NCBI RefSeq assembly: GCF_040712315.1
Contig: NC_134017.1
Location: 26,705,273-26,769,272 of the forward strand
Length of the DNA: 64,000 nt
Origin: Castanea sativa
Taxonomy: Eukaryota > Streptophyta > Magnoliopsida > Fagales > Fagaceae
Reading direction: 5' to 3'
In this document: positions 22,279 through 33,818 of the stretch, one piece after another
Position numbering within the stretch: the stretch's first letter is position 1
How the letters are laid out: each line of letters begins with the position of its first letter
Translations under genes and position numbers: made by a program
The notes under the pieces: generated by a model
Told to the model about the DNA's origin: nothing
What the model saw: only the letters and a program-made list of their open reading frames with translations
Database searches by the model: none

Positions 22279-23611
22279 TATTAGGAATATGAACTAATTG
22301 TTGTAATTCCTTCAGTTAGGCAGTTAACTAGTTGTTGAGATTAGAATGAATTAGTTGGGATTTGAGTACATATAGCTTATTTAACACATAGCTTAATTCA
22401 TAGAGCACATGTTGAATTAACTAGCCAATTATCTTGAGTCATGTGGGCCAATAACATTAGAGCTAGTTTCCTATATTAAATATCAATGAAGAATAAACCA
22501 TGGCTTAGTGCATCTTTCTCTCTCTCTTAATCTCTTTCTTTCTCTATGAATTGTGATTACCTTGAATTAAGTCAATTTCCTTACAAGTCCATCTCATCCC
22601 ATTAGAAATCACTATGTTCCTAATATTTGGTATCAGAGCTGTCGATCTTGAGACAGGTGAATATGACTAGCAAGAAATCATGAAAGACTTACGACAAATG
22701 GTGAATGAAGTTTCAAAGAAAGTTAAGGCCTTGACAAAATCTTACAAGGTTGTTTCAAAAAAAGTCAATACCTTAGCTGAATCTAACAAGGCCATGAATG
22801 AAGAGCTCTCAAGATTGCAAGAGGTTCTTGAGAATATGACGGAAAAAGAGCTACAATCTCTTGATTCGACTAATTAAGAATCCACAATACATGAACCTGT
22901 TGCTATTGGCATGGAGCAAGAACACATTGTTGGTGTGAATACAAGTGATCTAATGGTGTTTGATGTTGGCCAAACTCATGCTTCAACAAATGGGGTTGCT
23001 CATGTAATCAAGAATGAAGGTGTGGACTTAACAGTCATGCATGTTGGTGGCAATTCCATTGAATTTGGACTTTGCTATGGGGACCACATCTTGTTCATTA
23101 GTGGCTGTCACAAAGCCAAGGAACTAGATGCTTCTTTTCTTGGTGATAGTTGTGGGATAATGATGGATTCCATAGCCAAGATGATCACAATTTTTATAAG
23201 AAATTGAGTTCTAAATTGCTAAATGTTAAATTCAATATGACTACTTTGCATTATACTGCTATGTCATGGGTTGTTATTAATTCCTTTGGAGCTATTCATG
23301 TAATCAATGGTCAAGATGCTTTGGCGTATTAGGTTAGAGGTCGGTTTTCCCTAATGAAGGTGTCATTTCACAACAACATCTTGTGGGCAAGGTGTTTTCA
23401 AGGAGAGGGAAATGTTAAGAATATGAAATAATTGTTGTAATCCCTTTAGTTAAGTAGTTAGCTAGTTGATTGAGATTAAGATGAATTAGTTAGGATTTGA
23501 ACACATGTAACTCATTTAAGGTATGGCTTAATTCATAGATCACATGTTGAATTAAGTCAATTTCCTTACAAGTCTCATCCAATCCCATTAGAAACCACTA
23601 GGTTCCTAACA
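22279..23611 (+). mobile_element. TRIM-like LTR element with two LTRs and a Met-tRNA primer site
   Basis: The left LTR is 22279-22626 and the right LTR starts at 23413 (TGTTAAGAATATG) and ends CCTAACA near 23611. The primer site TTTGGTATCAGAGC at 22627 is the standard initiator-Met type, and the purine run CAAGGAGAGGGAAA precedes the right LTR. Flanks AAACT and AAACC form a 4-of-5 target duplication. The interior is only about 790 bp. The right LTR lacks about 145 bp that lie between two TTGAATTAA copies in the left LTR. A 20-bp tandem duplication (CCACTAGGTTCCTAAC...) blurs the right end at 23595-23634. Confidence 0.82.
22680..23332 (+). pseudogene. Coding remnant inside the TRIM-like element, unknown product
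   Basis: Two consecutive frames are visible: 22680-22877, a Lys/Glu/Asn-rich heptad-like helix (VNEVSKKVKALTKSYKVV, VNTLAESNKAMNEELSRLQ) that ends in TAA, and 22911-23332, with VDLTVMHVGGNSIEFGLCYG and a frame change near 23200. The first resembles the coiled coil at the start of some retroelement Gag proteins. The second is not recognised. It may be captured host sequence or worn gag. Confidence 0.4.
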
Positions 23612-23631
23612 AAACCACTAGGTTCCTAACA

Positions 23632-26079
23632 AAACCACTCTACTCTCTCTCATCATCGCCTTCTCTATTGTATTTGTATAGTTGCTGTGCTTTTGTTTTT
23701 TGTTTTTAATCCAAGATAGAAATCCTACTCCATTTATCATCATTTAAGTTAATATATATGTTTGAAGTTCTCTCTTGTAAACTAAAAAACTTAAGTATTA
23801 TGCATTATTGACTTCTTTTTTTCTTAATAAAATAAAACATGTTGCAAACCAATCCAACCAAGATATGAGTTTTAGAAGTCAAAATTGATTAAAGGAAATG
23901 GTTAACAATGATACTCGATTAAAATAAAATATCATGGAGCATTCAAGTTTGAAGCATTACCATATTTATCAATATCTAAATTTTAAAAAAATAAATAAAA
24001 TTGATAGTCTAGGTACTATCAATTACTACTTATTAATAATTCCTTTCGAGTTAAAATTCAAAATTTGAAGTTTCTATGGTGGGCATGACAATTGACAAAA
24101 TTCATTCTTGTAAGACAATGTAATGCTACAACAGCACAAAGAAAGAGTGTAGATGAAAGTCATTTTTTCTCTCCTTGCAGAAGTCCTAGAAATAATTTTA
24201 TAAGGGCAGTGCACTGAAGCATCTTTCATTCTTTCTGGATTCTGAGGTAATTTGACTTTTCTACTTAGCCAAGTACATGGTCGGTAATCTACTAGTGCCC
24301 CACTGCCCACAACTTCATGTGTAATATAATCTTCCATTTGAGGGTCACATTTAGTAATTTTAGTTAGCCATCCAAATCAAGTCACAGAATTTTATGAATA
24401 ATTTTTAAGTAATTCCAGAGTAGTACTTTCACATGTAGAGTCACTTCTAATGTGAGAGTCCGGATATGAACTACCTAACTATTTTACAGATTTTACAAGT
24501 GCAGCTAAGATTTGAACTTTCGATGAAATGTCACAACAATGTTCCTTGGCACTAAGAAACAAAATCAATTTTGATACTTTGGCTATATATAATGGCTTTC
24601 TTAACACAATTCTTAATATGTACGTGATTATTCTGTCACAAGTTTCATAAGTTTGTAATTGTTACTGATGATATATGTACATAATAAAATGAAAATTAAT
24701 GTTTGGGATTAAAAATAAGGATTCTTTTTCTTTTAAAGATAATAATATCCAAAATTATCTTGAACACATCACAAGAAAAGATATCTCGTAACAAAAACAT
24801 GGAAAATACTCAAAATTCAAGCAAAGAAATATAATTTAAGGGGACGGATTCCCATACCATTTCACAACTTGCCGAGGTTTATGATTAGTGTAAAAATTTG
24901 AATGACCAGCAACAAATTAATTGTGATTGGTGTGAAAAAATTGACTGAACATTGTCTTGTATTCAAACGTTGTAAGACTAATCCACCTCAATAGGTTGGA
25001 AAATGTCGTAAAAGAGTGTTGGGTATGTTCTTAAAATTTAAAAGGAAACTAATTTTATTAAATTGTGGGTGCCACTTGGACTGCTATTGACCAAAATTGG
25101 TGGATGTAGTTGGAGAGAATTAAATTCACCAACCCCACCATCAGCTTTATCCCACAACCCACGGCCTTGTCTCTTTATTTTACAAACAAAATCAGCTCCT
25201 CCAAAATATCTGTACTTTCCTTTCTCACTCTCACCTATCTAACCAATTCAAATCTCTAGCCAATATTCCTATAATACCAGCAGATATTGATGGAAATCAA
25301 AGGATTAATTATAGAGTGCTTATATCACGGCAAATTCTCAAATTTATGTTGGGTTTTGTCGACTCTTTTGCTCAAAGTATTCCTTTGGCTCTTCTACATA
25401 ACCAAAAAGGTCATTCCTCTTCCAAACTGTGTGTGAAGTAGAGAAAAAAAAAATTGAGTTCATCTAATATACTATTTCATCTATCTTTCTTCAATCTTTA
25501 TATTGAGCATCCAATGACAAGTTTAAAATTCTGTTTGTGAGTGCACATTAACAGAATTGCTGTTGTATCTTGGAGAGTGACTGCCTGAGTCATTTGCACC
25601 GACGGAGTCATTCCATTGGGGGCGAAATTGCTTCTTTAGGACAGCGGATTAAGTTTTGTGCCTCGGCTCAAATCGATAAGTTTATATCTCTCTACACTCT
25701 CATCTTATATCTCTAATCTGCTTTGCATTTGTTAATTAATTTGGGCAATTTTCAAACCTTATTTCCAACAAAGAGTGCGTGAAAATGTGTCTAACAGCTC
25801 AAATTCAAGAGGGTGTTGGTGGTGTTGGCGTGCATTAACGTGCGTTATTCCCCTTAAAATTTGAGTGTTTCATTTGGCAGGAGCACCAAGTCTGATGGCT
25901 GCACTGCTTTTAGCCTTACACATAATTAATCAATGGACGTTGTTAACAAATATAATTAATCAATGGACGTTGTTAACAAGTGTCCGGACTATGTTAAAAA
26001 TTAATAAATGTTCAGTTATAGCACCAATAAACGTTTTTTTTAGAGATTTCTTGGAGGATAATATACTACAAACCTTTAA
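23632..26079. other. Intergenic AT-rich DNA, no gene recognised
   Basis: Holds a two-copy 29-bp direct repeat at about 25924-25978 (ATAATTAATCAATGGACG and TTGTTAACAA). The stretch 25560-25680 (GTGACTGCCTGAGTCATTTG, GCCTCGGCTCAAATCGATAA) has a different base composition and looks like a retroelement scrap. No frame with family resemblance was found. Confidence 0.45.
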
Positions 26080-26640
26080 TTAAAATATCCAAAATGGCTT
26101 TCTTATAAGACAAACTGCTTTTCAAGTCAGACAATTTTATCTTGCTATCCAATGCATTCGTTAAGTTAGCATACTTGGTCCCAGATTTTCAATCTTAACG
26201 TGTACGTAACATCCATGCAAAAGGTAATTAACACGTAAAATTAAAGAACTACAAAATAAAGCACACAAGTAAGATTTTCACATCACTTGGGAATCCGGTA
26301 GCACCGAAAGCCTTATCACTCTAAATTCTGTGAGGGGAAAAAAATTATTTAGTATCAAACATACCGCGCTAAATGTATCTAAATCCAATAATTGATAGAT
26401 ATGTATGCAAAATAATCATTGCATTCTACATACCACTACTTTCACAGGTGTTAGTAGAGTAGATATTCTTACAAACATGTTTTTCATTTTTTAGATTTTG
26501 ATCGGACTAAAGTGGTATCATTTAATTGATACAAAATATCTTCTTTTATGAGGGAAAGAAGCCCGATAACGACAAGCAAACCCTATTTTTCCACAGCCCA
26601 AACTTAGTGCACACAGTTATTCTATAAGTTCATAACTAAA
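26080..26640 (-). pseudogene. Decayed duplicate of the PV42-like 3' end
   Basis: 26075-26180 matches 31628-31745 (AAACCTTTAATTAAAATATC, AAACTGC, GTTAGCATACTTGG). 26270-26325 matches the final exon at 31935-31985 (TTTTCACATCACTTGGGA, GCACCGAAAGCCTTATCACT), and 26555-26610 matches 31990-32045 (GAAGCCCGATAACGACAAGC, CCAAACTTAGTG). About 210 bp of unrelated AT-rich DNA separates the two coding blocks. Indels and stops rule out function. It is a local duplicate about 5.5 kb from its source. Confidence 0.75.
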
Positions 26641-27591
26641 ACCGTGCATCCTTTCTTCAACTCATTGGCGGCTCCACATTAGAGCCAGGGTGGTCACAGA
26701 CCACCCTGACCTGAAAAAAAAAAAGAAATTCATTATTATATATAAAATTTAAAAATATTATAATTTTTTTACTCTTACAAAAAGTGTGACCACCCTAAAT
26801 TTTTTTAAGCCCAATATAATTAACTTTGGACAAAATTTAGCAACAAATTAACTTGGTTGTAGACTAAGGCTACAACTCCTCTCAATTTTTTTATTGGATA
26901 TGAATTTTGACAAATCTACAATTAGATTACATTTTTTTTTCTTATATCTTTTATGCTTACAAAACTTCAAAAAGATTAAAGATCAATAGCTTATTTAATC
27001 AATCAAATGTTTAAATTTTGAGTTTTTGCAGGCTAAAATTATACGCAAAAAATAAGTTTATGGATCAAATAATAAATAACATCCAATTGACATGAAATTT
27101 GACATGTGTTTTAAGAACATAAAAAACATACAATTCAAAAGTTAGATTTTCAAAATATGTAATCATGTAATTTGTTTAGTGAAAGTTGTAGTCTTAGACT
27201 ACAACTAAGATTGTAGTCAAATTTTTGTTGTCAAACTTTGTTCCTCTTAACAATATATTGAGCCCTTACCAAACAAAAAATCCAATAAAAATTTTATTTA
27301 ACTAAATTTTTAAAAAAGATATAGCTTGCAGCATTGATAATGAGATTATCATACAACGATTTCAAAATAAAAATATTTGTAGAAGGAAATTGTAAGGTTT
27401 TATGTATTTGGGTGTTTTTTTTTTTTTTTGCTTTTATTTTTTGTTATTGTCAATATATGAATTTATCTATTTATTAGATTTTATTCAATTTAAATTTCTT
27501 CATAACCACTCTCAGAAAGATTCCTGAAGCCGTCATTGCTTAATTCAAGTAGTGTTACATAACAAGTATTGTTTAGAGATCACTTCAACTA
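26641..27591. other. AT-rich DNA with one short GC palindrome
   Basis: CAGGGTGGTC-ACAGA-CCACCCTG at about 26686-26708 is a perfect 9-bp-arm palindrome, and GTGACCACCCT recurs at 26786. This may mark the end of a worn element. Nothing else was recognised. Confidence 0.4.
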
Positions 27592-27599
27592 GTGTGTAC

Positions 27600-27795
27600 C
27601 ATTGTTATTGATTCCATTCCGTTCCGGCCGGAACGGCCGGAATTTTTCGTTCCGGTATGCAAACCGGTACCGGAATACCCAACGTTCCACCTCGGGCCAA
27701 ATTTCGGGCCATTCCGGTCCATTCCGGCCATTCCGGTCCATTCCGGCCAATTCCGGCCGAGATGTGAATTCCGGCCGGTACATGATTTGGCCTAT

Positions 27796-27832
<37 letters not shown>

Positions 27833-28268
27833 GGCTAATATTATGTTATAAATTTTGTTGGCTTATTAGTTATTAATTATTATGTGCTTATGTAATGAGT
27901 AATGACTTGTTATAAATCTTCTTATTGTTTGATGTTGTATTGAGGTTTAAGACATAAAAGTTAAGACTAAATGTTTTGTATTATTTGATGTTTAGTTATT
28001 GTCTTGTAAATCTTCTTATTGTGTGATGTTAAATAGATGTTATATTGATGTTTAAGACTTAAGAGTTAAGACTAAATGATTTGTATTATTTGAAATTTAG
28101 TTATTTATTTATTAGAATTGACAATTTTATGTTTTACAAGAATATATATAATTTAATTTTTAGGAACCCGAAACACCTTAAAACGGTACGCCGAAATCGG
28201 CCGGTACCGAAATATTCCATTCCACTGGACAAACCGAAACGGGGTCCGAAACGGTATTAATAACAATG
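27600..28268. mobile_element. Non-autonomous hAT-like element with perfect 8-bp target duplication
   Basis: The duplication GTGTGTAC flanks the element at 27592-27599 and 28269-28276. The ends CATTGTTATTGATTCC and, in reverse complement, CATTGTTATTAATACC form the inverted repeat. An 8-bp duplication indicates hAT. The left 200 bp is dense in CGTTCCGGCC and CCATTCCGGCC repeats, followed by a run of about 30 A at 27797-27826. The right 110 bp carries matching GGCCGGTACCG motifs. No transposase is present. Confidence 0.82.
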
Positions 28269-28276
28269 GTGTGTAC

Positions 28277-29162
28277 TGCTGCATAACAAGTCTCACGACC
28301 ATTATTTAGAGATCAATGGCGAATTCCATGTTATCACATGTCAATATTTGATGTGACTAAGGTAATTAAATTAAATATTATCACGTGTTATTTAAAATTA
28401 AATTAGTTTAGCTAGTAGTGAAGCCAAAATTTCTGTTTAATTAGGGGAAGATTAAAAAAAAATATTACAAATAAAATTAATTAGAAAATGTTAATAGATA
28501 TTAATAAATAAATAAATAAATTTACACAAATATAAATGTAAAATTTAGTTCATATTTTCATACTTAGTTTAATTTTCCCTTGACCTTGAAGACTTGTAAA
28601 ATCTACTTTGATCAAAGATCATTTAGAATTCAATCTAGACTCATTATTATCTTTGGGTTTATCTGTAATCTCAATTAATTATAAGTATATATTTTATATC
28701 ATTAAAATATAAAACAAAAATAATCAATTCCTAATTAATTAATCTAAGTATATCATCTTTAAACATGTAATTTGATTTCATAAAATAAATTAAGGAAAAA
28801 AATCAAACATAAAAGTGTTAAGCTAGAATATATCAATATATTTGTAAAATTGCATTAGTGTCTCAATGCATTGAGTGCTTTTAAAAGATTACGAAGAATT
28901 CAACCATTTTTTCTTTGTCAATACAAATTTACATTTGTGAATCAATTTTAGTTGTACCAAAAAATTATAAACATAAAATTTCAAGTAATGCTAGCTGATC
29001 ATAATTAACAAGTATATATTACAACGTGTAATATTTATATTAAATTATCATGATTACAATGTATAATAGAAATCTATAGTGTATGGTATAATAATAATAA
29101 TAATAATAAAGACTTTTATTTCAGGGCATTGGATAGATTGACTGGATGCACGGATGACTGGA

Positions 29163-29195
<33 letters not shown>

Positions 29196-29726
29196 TTCTG
29201 AAAATTTAAGGTTAGGTCACCGACCTATTTAAAATGATGGCGATGTGAATAAAGGTGAGAATGGATGATAGAAAGAGAAAGATAGCGGTCTCATATAAAG
29301 CGTGTGCACTGTGCACCTCTCTGCCGGAATTTGGAATATAAAATATAAAGTTTTACTTTTACCTACATATGATACAAGAGATGGTCATGCAAGGTTGCAC
29401 GCCACACATTTTTGACATTGTCTTTTTCTATTTGAAATGAATATGGATCTAAAAAAAAAACCAAAAAGAAAGAGACAAGGATTTTGGGGGTGTTGTGACT
29501 TCAATTTTCATGTGCAATATGGCCTACATGGCTTGAAAGTGTCCAAGGGAGGAAGCACACCATTAGTGGCATCGTACATGTGCATTTAAAGGATTACAAA
29601 GAGTTGGTTGTGAAACACTATGCTCGATTGGATATCACATGATGCCAAAATAATTATGAATTCATGAATAATGTCCGAATCTTTTCCTTTAACACTCACT
29701 TTAAAACAACGCACATTTCTAGTGTG
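28277..29726. other. Intergenic AT-rich DNA with microsatellites
   Basis: Microsatellites (AAT)n at about 29088-29108 and (AT)n at 29171-29193. No gene-like structure was recognised on either strand. Confidence 0.5.
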
Positions 29727-29857
29727 GTAGTCACTTCACAAGTATAAGTGCTTGTGGGGTATAACGCGAGGTTAGAGTTCAAGTCTCTAAGAAGGAGTTT
29801 CACACACACGTATATACTTAGATTAGGCTAGAATAAAACTTCTATCTTGTATCAAAA
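29727..29857 (+). mobile_element. tRNA-derived SINE
   Basis: Starts GTGTGGTAGTCACTTCACAA with A-box character, followed about 50 bases later by GAGTTCAAGTCTC, a B-box match, and ends with TTCTATCTTGTATC and an A-rich stretch. The order and spacing fit an RNA polymerase III promoter of a tRNA-derived SINE. It is not a functional tRNA, because no cloverleaf is apparent. Confidence 0.65.
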
Positions 29858-29944
29858 AACACTTTATTTAGGCCACTCATTTATTTTTGAAAGAGAGGTC
29901 CAATATTAAATTTTTAGTACTTTATCATAAACAAATTTAATCCT

Positions 29945-30090
29945 TATGGCTTCATTTAATTTAACTGGTAAATTTATTTTTATTATCGGTAAATAAGAAA
30001 TTTGAGGTTTAAATTTCTCTACACAAAAAATCAATTAGTATCTTAATTTGATGATAAACAACAATTATCATAGATATCATAGGTTGATAG
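29945..30090 (+). mobile_element. Second SINE-like copy
   Basis: TGGCTTCATTTAATTTAACT, GAGGTTTAAATTTCTCTACA (worn B box), then ATCAATTAGTATCTTAATTT and GATGATAAACAA. A reverse-oriented relative is split by the element at 47568-48404 (motifs CACCAATTAGTTTTTGG and GACCAAAAACTTTATTAG). Confidence 0.5.
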
Positions 30091-30543
30091 AACGTATTTA
30101 TATAAAAATAAAAAATAAAAGCAATTCCTAACCCCTAAGAAGTACTCAAGTCCTTATTATTGATCCAACAATGCGAGAATAGCTCTCAAAATTATATGTT
30201 GATTCCGAATGATAGGGATTAGCTAGTTACATTCCGTTGTATTGGTGGAACACCTAGCTAAGTAGACTTTGTTGTTGCATTTGACTCACGTTAACGAAGT
30301 TTACCACAATCAAAACCATTATGACTATAACATTTTTTAAGTTTGCAAACTTTGTTTTCAATGTTCGTTCATTTGGAATCCTTTTGGAAGAATTATATAG
30401 ATGTCTTCTTGTAACTTGATATTCAGAAAATTTTAATAACTTGATATTTAGAAAAATTTGTTTTGAATTTTGATATCTAGCTCATGCAACAACAAGAAGT
30501 CTAATATCATAGGGCCGTATCTTAGGTTAGGCCACATGTTTAA

Positions 30544-30992
30544 GGGAAAAATGGGCTTTTGCCCTTTATTTTTAAAAAATCCAGCACAATGTCCTTGTTT
30601 TCAAACTAGAATCGTGTCCCTCTTCTGAAACTCGATTTTTAAAATAATTGAGTTTCTATGTAACTCGATTTTATGATTATTGAGCTTTAGGTTAGTATTT
30701 GCCACTTTGAACAAGCAAACATAGCTTTTCTAGCTAGGGCTTCTCCAGTTAGGATTTGGGGATTTTAGTTTGAATTTGGGGCTTTTGGTTTCAATTTGGG
30801 GATTTCACGGCAACACTCAACACACGGCTCACACGTGTCTAAAGGAGGAAGAAAGGGGCGACACGACTGGAGGAAAGGGAGGAGGAGTGCTTGGGACTGT
30901 TTAGGGGTGTCACTCAAACTCGGTTTACCTATTATCGGGTCACTACTTGTTTTTTTCTATCCAGAACTCGCTAATACTAATAGAGAGTAATG

Positions 30993-31029
<37 letters not shown>

Positions 31030-31275
31030 TCTATAGAACTCAATTTTACTAAAATCAAGTTCCAGCTGGATTTTTTTAATTGAAAAAAGCCACATCTGCT
31101 CATCCAGCGTGTTAAAAACTAATCTAAAACTTGATAATAATAAAATCGAGTTACCAAAAGAACTCAATAATCATAGTATTGAGTTCCAAAACAATGACAC
31201 CAAACTAAATAGTTATAAAACAGAAACAATTTGGTGATTATTTAAAAAAAATAAGGGCAAAAACCTATTTTCCAC
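30544..31275. mobile_element. Terminal-inverted-repeat element, ~0.73 kb
   Basis: The left end GGGAAAAATGGGCTTTTGCC pairs with the right end read in reverse, GGTGGAAAATAGGTTTTTGC. Inside are several AACTCGATTTT-type motifs in both orientations (30645-30690 and 31025-31190), linking it to the larger element at 47568-48404. An (AT)n tract lies at 30996-31026. No transposase was found. Confidence 0.6.
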
Positions 31276-31737
31276 CATGTTTCAAGCATTCTCCCAATTA
31301 AATAACGAAATTTCAATTCATGCTTTCTTGCTTTCAATTGATTAATTGCATGCCCACATTTTAAATGTAGATTAGTCATTCTCGAAAAAAAAAAAAAAGC
31401 GGCTTTGTCCTAATTAGCATCACCATGATAAATTAATATTTGAATCCCCAAAATCCAATCTGGAACTCAATGCAAGGCTAAACGCAATGTAGCCTTCGGC
31501 TATGCATTTTTAACACGCACACACAATACCAACAGTCCTCTACGCTTGGATCATATCAATGATCTCAATTCATAGGGATGGCACCAACAAGCTTAGTTAA
31601 GAAAAGAGGACAATATACTAGAAATTAAACCTTTAATTAAAATATCCAAAACGGCTTTCTTAACAACACAAACTGCATGCTTTTCACGTTGGACAAATCT
31701 ATAGCGCTAGACCATTGCATTTTGTTGAATTAGCATA

Positions 31738-32457
31738 CTTGGGAGCAGTTTGGTAAAGTTGTTCTAGAAATGTTGTTTATATTTTTTAGAAATACATATA
31801 GATGAAAAAGTGTATGAAAATACGTGTAATGTTGTTTAAAACCTTAAAACGTGTGTTTAAACTTCTATACCAAACGAACCTTCAGTCTCTAATTTTCATT
31901 CTTAACGTGCAGCACACTAGAAGGCTTTTCACATCACTTGGGACTCCGATTGCAGCGAAAGCCTTATCACTCTAATAATGTCTGTGAGAGAAACAAGCCC
32001 GACAAGTAAGCCCTGTTGATCCACAACCCAAACTCGGTGGACACGTTTAGTGACTGCTTTGTCAATCACTTCGGTGAGGGATGATTCGGGTAGACATACT
32101 TGGGAGCAGTTTGGTAAAGTTGTTCTAGAAACGTTGTTTATATTTTTTAGAAATACATATAGGTGAAAAAGTGTATGAAAATACGTGTAATGTTGTTTAA
32201 AACCTTAAAACGTGTGTTTAAACTTCTATACCAAACGATCCTTCAGTCTCTAATTTTCATTCTTAACGTGCAGCACACTAGAAGGCTTTTCACATCACTT
32301 GGGACTCCGATTGCAGCGAAAGCCTAATCACTCTAATAATGTCTGTGAGAGAAACAAGCCCGACAAGTAAGCCCTGTTGATCCACAACCCAAACTCGGTG
32401 GACACGTTTAGTGACTGCTTTGTCAATCACTTCGGTGAGGGATGATTCGGGTAGACA
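31738..32457 (-). repeat. 360-bp tandem duplication of the PV42-like 3' end
   Basis: Two nearly identical copies, about 31738-32097 and 32098-32457, join at GGTAGACATACTTGGGAGCA. Each holds a small hAT-like MITE (GAGCAGTTTGGTAAAG...CCAAACGA(A/T)CCTTC) and the last ~160 coding bases of the PV42-like gene. Only a handful of single-base differences were seen, so the duplication is much younger than the copy at 26.1 kb. Confidence 0.88.
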
Positions 32458-32885
32458 AGTCACGAGTTGCCTTGGTGAAGTGTAGTGCACTCAAAAGGCA
32501 TACTCGGTAAAGTGTAGTGCACTCAAAGGCACCATGATTGCAGTGTGGCAAGGAGGCTACCCCTCAAATCTGTGGCGGAAAATGTACCTATTAGCTTCCT
32601 ACCTCTGCCCTGCAGTTTGTAGTCTCAATTGTGAGTTTATTTGGGAATGGGTCAATGAAATAGGTGTAATGTATATAGGCATAAGGAAAACTGGAATGTG
32701 TATGAAGTGACTATTGCAAACACAATTAATTAACGATAGAAACTCTATGTAGTCTCAAACGTGAGTTTACATATGAATTGGTCAATGAAACAGGATATAT
32801 ATAGCATAGCAAAACTGGAATATTTATTAATTGACTATTGCAATCACAATTAATTAACTATTAAAACTCAAATCCACCTACAATA

Positions 32886-33015
32886 TAGAAATTTATTAGA
32901 TATTCTAGGAATATACTCCCTCTCTCTCACATGTGGGTGAGTCTCATGGGGAGTGAGACCCACCATTATATGAGAAAAAAGAAGTATACTCTCGAAGTAC
33001 TCAATAATAACTTCT
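32886..33015. mobile_element. Worn hairpin MITE related to 21757-21911
   Basis: Imperfect inverted repeat: ATATTCTAGGAATATACTCC opposite GAAGTATACTCTCGAAGTAC, with the same CTCTCACATG / CCCACCATTATATGAGA core arrangement as the fresher copy. It lies in intron 2 of the PV42-like gene. Confidence 0.55.
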
Positions 33016-33818
33016 ACAATAAAATATCATGAGAAGTCCGTTTCCAAGAATATATGTAAAAATGAGGAAAATCAGGATAAACCCATTTCCATCCTTGAAT
33101 GTATTACCTCTAGTAAAAAATATTTATGAAAAAAGGGCTATGAAAAAAAAAATCATTTAAACAGGTCTCTTTGGTCCTCAAAAAAAAAAAGAAAAATCTC
33201 TTTGGTTCATCGTGGCACTCAAATTTCACCATAATGGGCTAAACCTATTAAGTACAGTTGACAACATGGCCAAAAGCTACATTTGATGTTAAGCAAAAAT
33301 TTAATATAGCAAATGGGTCTACCCAAAGGTCTTAGTAATGAAGTTGTGTGTTCATATGCAGTTCCAAAACAGAGTTGATGTCTATTATCTCTGTTAAGCG
33401 AAATTGTATCATTTAAGAGTAGGACAAAAAATAAATCCATTTAAACAGCAGTGTTGGAAGGCTTACATTCATAAGCTGCTTGTGATCTTCTTCATGGGCA
33501 TTTGAGGCTGTAACTATAGGAACTGCATTAAGCATTGTAGCCCTCATGAACTTGATGGCTTCAATTAGTTTTGTGCGATCAGTGATGGCATAAACATTCT
33601 CAGTAACTGCTCCTAGTTCACTAAGTGGGCGTGATATGATGCCTTCTATGTCAGACTCATGCTCCTTCAAGAACCTTAACAAGTCCATTTGTGTAAGCAT
33701 TCGATAGCTCGATGCAGACTCTACAAGTTCCACTCCTGATATGTTCTCCATGTGGCTGTCTAATGGTACCAAAGTCCGGTGGACTCCTTTGCTAAACACT
33801 TCCATACAATCTAACATG

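Noticed and set aside
27589..27838. Four Arg/Pro-rich frames on both strands
   Set aside because: They come from the CCGGCC-repeat end of the hAT-like element and its A run.
29727..29857. Possible tRNA gene (A and B box)
   Set aside because: No paired cloverleaf arms are apparent and the A-rich 3' end is SINE-like.
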